A stretch of DNA of 64,000 nucleotides from Apostichopus japonicus. Its lineage: Eukaryota > Echinodermata > Holothuroidea > Aspidochirotida > Stichopodidae. The notes under the pieces were generated by a model. The model was given only the letters and a program-made list of their open reading frames with translations, was not told where the DNA came from and made no database searches. The translations under genes and the position numbers were made by a program. This document shows, in pieces, positions 59,389-64,000 of this stretch. Numbering within the stretch: the first letter of the stretch is position 1; each line of letters opens with the position of its first letter. The stretch lies in assembly GCF_037975245.1 (NCBI RefSeq), contig NC_092566.1, forward strand, positions 10,817,501 to 10,881,500. Reading direction: 5' to 3'.

Positions 59389-62279
59389 ATGTCGGATTGT
59401 CGGGGACTACGCGTGGAAGGAAACAAGTTGTACTATAAAGGACTTGAGCCTGGGTTATGCCCACTAATCATTAAAGAGCGACTCAAGGGGGCTTTGAAAT
59501 ATTACCATAAAGCAAAAAGCGTTGCCATTAACAACGATGATTTGAGTTCTACTATGAAAAATATAGGAAAGGCATCTCTTCAAATGGCAAAGGCAACGTC
59601 CAAAGAACTTTCTCGGACAAGCAAACTCACAGATGCCGAAATCATGAAGTTGGAAGTCGAGGTGAAATTCTATTCCAAGGAGTCTTTAAGTAATCTCTTC
59701 ATTGCTTTACGTTATGGAACTGGATTCAAACACAAAGCATGGCTCGATGCCATGGAATCAGACATTGGGCAGATTTTCACAGATATCGTCATGTGTGTAC
59801 GCAATTTTGGAAATTTTGATAGGAGGATTTCGTCTATGTTTGTTCTATGCGGTGTCATCGAGTGGGAAGAGCTTCGGGCCGCTTTGTACATGCAATTAGC
59901 GACAGATCTCTCTGAAAAAGCCACCCAGTCCTTAGCGATCCAAGACTTTCGCGGAAGTCTACGCATGATTCATGAGATGAACTACCCGCTGGAGGAGGCG
60001 TCTAAAGTGACCGGCAACGAAGAGGTGCAAACGGACATTAGGGTAATGAAGCAGCACGCAGTCGCACAACTAGCTACAGCTGGTAAGTACGGTAGACTAT
60101 AGGCTTTGGGTTCCCAAGTTTTTTGCTCAGCGAGACAGTGGCCCCAACCCGTACCGCTGCGCCTGGTTTTGAGTCGGATGCGATGAAACAAAACTGAATG
60201 GGTAAAATTGGGATAAAAGACAATGTGCAATCATCCGGGGCTTCTCCCTCTGGACCTCACAAGGGATTCTAGATATATTACAATGGATCTGAATTCCTCT
60301 AAGGAATGCATTTCTGTCTATCAGTTAGAATAGCTACAAGAAACATTTAAAAAGCACTGCAGCTTCCGGGCTTGGAATAACTTTCACAGAAATTGAGTTG
60401 TCTCTCAATGAAATTTGTTTTTTGCAAAGTCACTACGAGAGAACAAGATATATTTCAAAATCATACAACTTCTAGGGGATTCGCCCCTAATTTGTATTTA
60501 ACCCAACAAATGATAAACAGTGACGGATTCAAAGTGGCGCAAGAGACCCCGTGTCCAAAAGGAAATTTAGAATTTCTTCCAAATGGCTGCAGGTTATCTC
60601 AATGCTGAATCTTGAGTATAAAATATCCCTTTTCCCCTCACAAAACAAAACTGTATTTTTCATTACAATTCCTGTAGCGTTACAGTGGTAGAGCCCATAT
60701 AGTGTAATGAAAAGTCATATCTAATACAAGTGTTAATTAAACTTTGACCATTTTACAACACGGGGACAAAAATTTGGTTTTGTCTTCTCATAGCACGAAT
60801 GATGACTACGTGCATGTGTAACTCTCTCTCTCTCTGGGTTTGAATGTGAAAGTGAAGGTTTATTACTGACACTCGTCATTGTTTTGCAGAATCAATGCAG
60901 AGCATTTTCGTTGCCAAAAAGCAATTGGACAGCATTTTGAATGATACGACGGAACCGAATATGAACATGGTCTATGATACTCTTGATATGTTCAAAGATG
61001 CAGCGATCAAAACCAGAGAAATTGACCTGGAACAGGAGGCAAAGGCATGTTACTACCAAGGTTACATCTTTGAGAAATTAATCAATCTAAAGCACAAGGC
61101 AAAGAAGTTTTACATGCAGGTACGTCTATTCAGTCTCATTTGTCGTTAGCTTTCTATTTTTACATTTATTGTTACAATTCCCTGGTGTGAAGTAGGGCCT
61201 ACATGATGGTTCTCTCTTGCAGTCTATAGTGACTTAATTCTGAGAACACATTTAGCGCTGAAAACGTTGGTACAGAGCTATATGCATATTCAAGTATTTT
61301 CACAGTAGCGCTTTATTTTCTGGTAAAACGATGGCATCCCGAATTAGCTTTTGAAAACATGATGTTCCTCATCTTATCCCTGCCCCTCACCCATGCATAT
61401 TGAAATTTATTTTATGTTCATGATTTTCGTCCTTTTCCTTGGGGGGAGCTGGTATGATAAAATACTTCATGAAAAGGAAAAATCAATGTTGTAAACCCCA
61501 ATGTGTTACAATGGGAGACAACTATAGATATCTCGAGATAATCTTTTTGAACCAGCTGAATACGGTTGAGAATATCTCTTTAACTGTTAAGTTGGGATTG
61601 TGTCCCTTTAATATTTAAATAGATTTACATGAACAAGATGTATCTTTCATACAGAAACAATATAAGCCACTGGTGGGGATATTTCATGTACGTAAGCTTG
61701 ATTGGACTTATAAACTGAGAAAAACAGAGAAGCAACAAGAGCTTTGTTGCCATTCTGGAAGAACATGGTCAAAATTATGTACTCTCTGATGCCAAATATC
61801 AACAAAGAATTTGTTGTCTCTCCTATATTCATCTATCGTTAAAATATATGTCAGTTGTGCCTTTAATTTTCAAACAAATAACAACTTTGTTGTGATTATC
61901 CTTATACCAATCTGCAAATTCTCAGGTTTTGAAACTGGTCGAGGCCTCGGACAATAAGCTTCTAAAGAGCGAAAGATGGTATAAAGCTAGTTTAGCTTCG
62001 ATTAAAGCTTGGCAAGATGCTGACAATGAGCAAGACGAAGAGGCAAAAGAGGAGCGCAGAAAGAAATTTAAGAAGAAAATGGAGAAAGAACTCAACAACT
62101 TATCAGCTGCCAAAACAACTGGGGGTGTTACGGAGTTCCTAAAACATATTTACTCGAAACATACCCCAAAGGTAGGCATTTGTAAATACTAATAACTATG
62201 ATTCTACATATATAGATCTAAAATAAATATCTTGCTCTTGTATTCATAAATTTGATGACATGTAGATCAATCAGCAATA

Positions 62280-62313
<34 letters not shown>

Positions 62314-62322
62314 ATATATAGG

Positions 62323-62384
<62 letters not shown>

Positions 62385-62671
62385 TCATGTATTGAATTGC
62401 GTTACTGAAGAGCATTCATTGTGAAACTATCGCAATAATTTGACTTAATTTTACTTTTCAGAATAAACCAGTCAAGTTCGATATCAAACTAGTGGAAGGA
62501 TGGTCTGACGAGAATGGTAAAACTAGAAAACGACTATTAATGGATGCAATGAGGGATTATCACCCTGATAAGAACTCGACTGAACAGTACGGAGAAGACT
62601 GGCACTTCCTTGTTGAAGAAATTTCAAAAATTTTAAATGACTTCCATGACATCATCAAATCGGAGAGATAA
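59389..62671 (+). CDS. TPR-like / J-domain protein, paralog B (four exons, 459 residues)
   Basis: Exons 59389-60082, 60890-61119, 61926-62171 and 62462-62671 have the same lengths and phases as paralog A (694, 230, 246 and 210 bases). By eye the proteins differ at about 23 of 459 positions, scattered, with a small cluster just before the J-domain HPD (EKTRK in A, DENGK in B); YHPDKN is intact. The block corresponding to the possible alternative exon of A (about 61652-61850) has a frameshift and a lost donor here, which supports treating it as intron. The ATG lies only 207 bases right of the CACTG insertion, so the distal promoter and the head-to-head relic were moved 13.6 kb away; expression may differ from A. 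Confidence 0.82.
62279..62382. repeat. (TA)n microsatellite in intron 3 of paralog B
   Basis: An interrupted TA run at the position matching the shorter repeat in paralog A. Confidence 0.93.
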
Positions 62672-62929
62672 AGCTATTAGACCGTTAGAATTTGCCAGGA
62701 ATAATGCACCATCAACTTGTTCCTATATAGTATAATATCTAAATTTAAGAGAACAACAGTCTAATCTGCAACAGACAAAGTGACGTCACTGTCATGTAAA
62801 CGCTGCATTCCTAGGCATATATGCCTATATAGCAGACCTAATGTCGTCGTCAATAATTACGAGACGAATCGCAGGTGTTAGTACAGTATATTCCATTTAA
62901 GAGACTTGGATGCAATGTAATACGATACC

Positions 62930-64000
62930 ATATAAAAGGCTGTTTCGCCATCAGGCGCTTCAGTGGGCCATGGGCGAAAGCACCTTGCCGGTAAAACGGA
63001 TGATGGGATCTGGACGTGAATGGTGTTGTGTTTTAAATATACTAATGGAGTTCCTCTGCTTGTTGCGGGCCCACATTCCTGTATCCATACCGGTGAGGGA
63101 GATGATTCCAAGATGAAGGCTGATCTCCTAAGTTGATTTTTTTATGAACTGATGAAAATGATATAATGGTGATGTACATTTGTAGAGGAACCTGTCCCTT
63201 ATTTGTTTTTACCTTTCATCTACTGATTGGCGATAGTTGTTGTGTTGCTGTCTGTTTCTGGAGGTGGGTGGTAGGTGGTTCTGCATGCTTTCCGCTGGAA
63301 GCTTCCAATGTTTCTGTTTGTGCAGAGTTGATATGGGCTATAGCAGGAGCTGAAGAGTGGCCTGATCATCATCTTGTAAATCTTCATGGTTGTGAATGGT
63401 GATGCTCTGGGGTTTCCCGATGAAGCGGCTATCTTCGTAAAACATTCGCGCATTGTCTGACTCTCTTGAGGGGGTTTTGATGGTGGTGTCCGAGGGTAAG
63501 TTTTTTATCGATGGTTAATCCCAGGAATCAAACTTGATTTGCGACTGGAACGGCGATATTGTTGAGTGTAAGATGTGGTTTCCTTCTTAATCTGTTGTGC
63601 TTGGCGATGTATAGTATCTGTGACTTGGTTGGGTTGAGTTCCATTCTCCTTCAGTCGTTGCATCAGTTGTGTATTCGGTTGATGTAGCGTTGTAGGTATT
63701 CCTCTGCTCTGAGTGGCTGTGGGAGGTGGTGTGATGTTGTAGGGCTTGACATTGGTCTGGATGTGAATCCTGTAAATGGACCATATTCGCTTCTTTTTAT
63801 TTGGGTTTGGGCCGTAAGACGGTCTTCTTAGTTGTGGTAATGAGTTGTACAATGACTGGAATGTGGTTCGATCTGAGGCCATTGCCGGTGTTGAGAATGG
63901 GGAATAGTTGATAGATGTTGGCCTAAATGAGAAAATACTCCAGTTGTTCGGGAGTTCCGTGGCCGTTGAATGTCAGAGTGGTGACTAATCGTATCTTAAT
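62930..64000 (-). mobile_element. Jockey-like LINE fragment, copy B (runs off the window)
   Basis: Counterpart of 40262-41340 with the same endonuclease-tail to reverse-transcriptase-tail junction. More indels have accumulated (for example near 63345, where AYSKSGL-region sequence is shortened), so the ASSGNPRASP...IYKMMIRPLF part is readable but the earlier part is frameshifted. Confidence 0.7.

Larger units (their letters stand above)
42476..64000. repeat. Segmental tandem duplication, copy B (continues past the window)
   Basis: Matches 32212-41340 in order and orientation. It is interrupted at 45591-59182 by the CACTG element, after which homology resumes exactly (GATCAAGTGTA...ATTGAAAGGTTT). 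At the window end it is still aligned with copy A near 41325. Confidence 0.88.

Overview
The window looks like nuclear DNA from a marine invertebrate, most likely a deuterostome (an echinoderm or hemichordate would fit; this is inference). It is AT-rich, has many short exons with GT-AG borders, long TA microsatellites, poly-G tracts and a heavy load of decayed non-LTR retrotransposons and DNA transposons. There are no operons and no bacterial genes. All calls come from reading the sequence; no database was searched.

Left part (1-17.9 kb). This is mostly repeats: a terminal exon at 738-871 (+), a possible secretory first exon at 1324-1384 (-), a perfect 40-bp-arm hairpin at 3642-3748, a 5'-truncated LINE at 5.1-5.87 kb, Penelope-like and tRNA-SINE debris at 7.5-8.46 kb, a family of GGCGTAGG-ended MITEs, a foldback hairpin at 12.9-13.2 kb, two phase-compatible exons at 14.3-15.6 kb and a LINE-like 5' fragment at 16.4-17.0 kb.

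Middle part (17.9-31 kb). Three mobile elements lie almost back to back. A 3.2-kb element with TTAA target duplications (17965-21177) carries a decayed THAP-domain ORF (+) and a decayed gene of the P2X7-C-terminus-like type (-). Next is a LINE (about 21.57-27.53 kb), split by a 3.65-kb transposon with long, internally repetitive inverted repeats (23384-27032). Removing that transposon and one TAT copy restores the LINE reading frame. Three exons of a probable leucine-rich-repeat gene follow (27.7-30.1 kb).

Right part (31.5-64 kb). A segment of at least 9 kb is tandemly duplicated (32212-41340 and 42476-64000). Each copy holds a tandem array of hairpin-rich units next to U2 snRNA 5'-end-like sequence, a decayed minus-strand paralog relic, an intact four-exon gene for a 459-residue protein with TPR-like helices and a C-terminal J domain (HPD motif), and a minus-strand Jockey-like LINE fragment. 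The second copy has been expanded by a 13.6-kb insertion (45591-59182) with CACTG/CACTC inverted ends and a TG target duplication. It landed about 0.2 kb upstream of the second J-domain gene. The insertion carries nested LINEs, MITEs, minisatellites, a recurring CACGTG-centred motif and at least two minus-strand exons that may be its own gene.

The main leads are the U2-like hairpin array, the THAP/P2X7-like transposon, the CACTG element with cargo exons, and the duplicated TPR-J genes with a transposon in the promoter of one copy.
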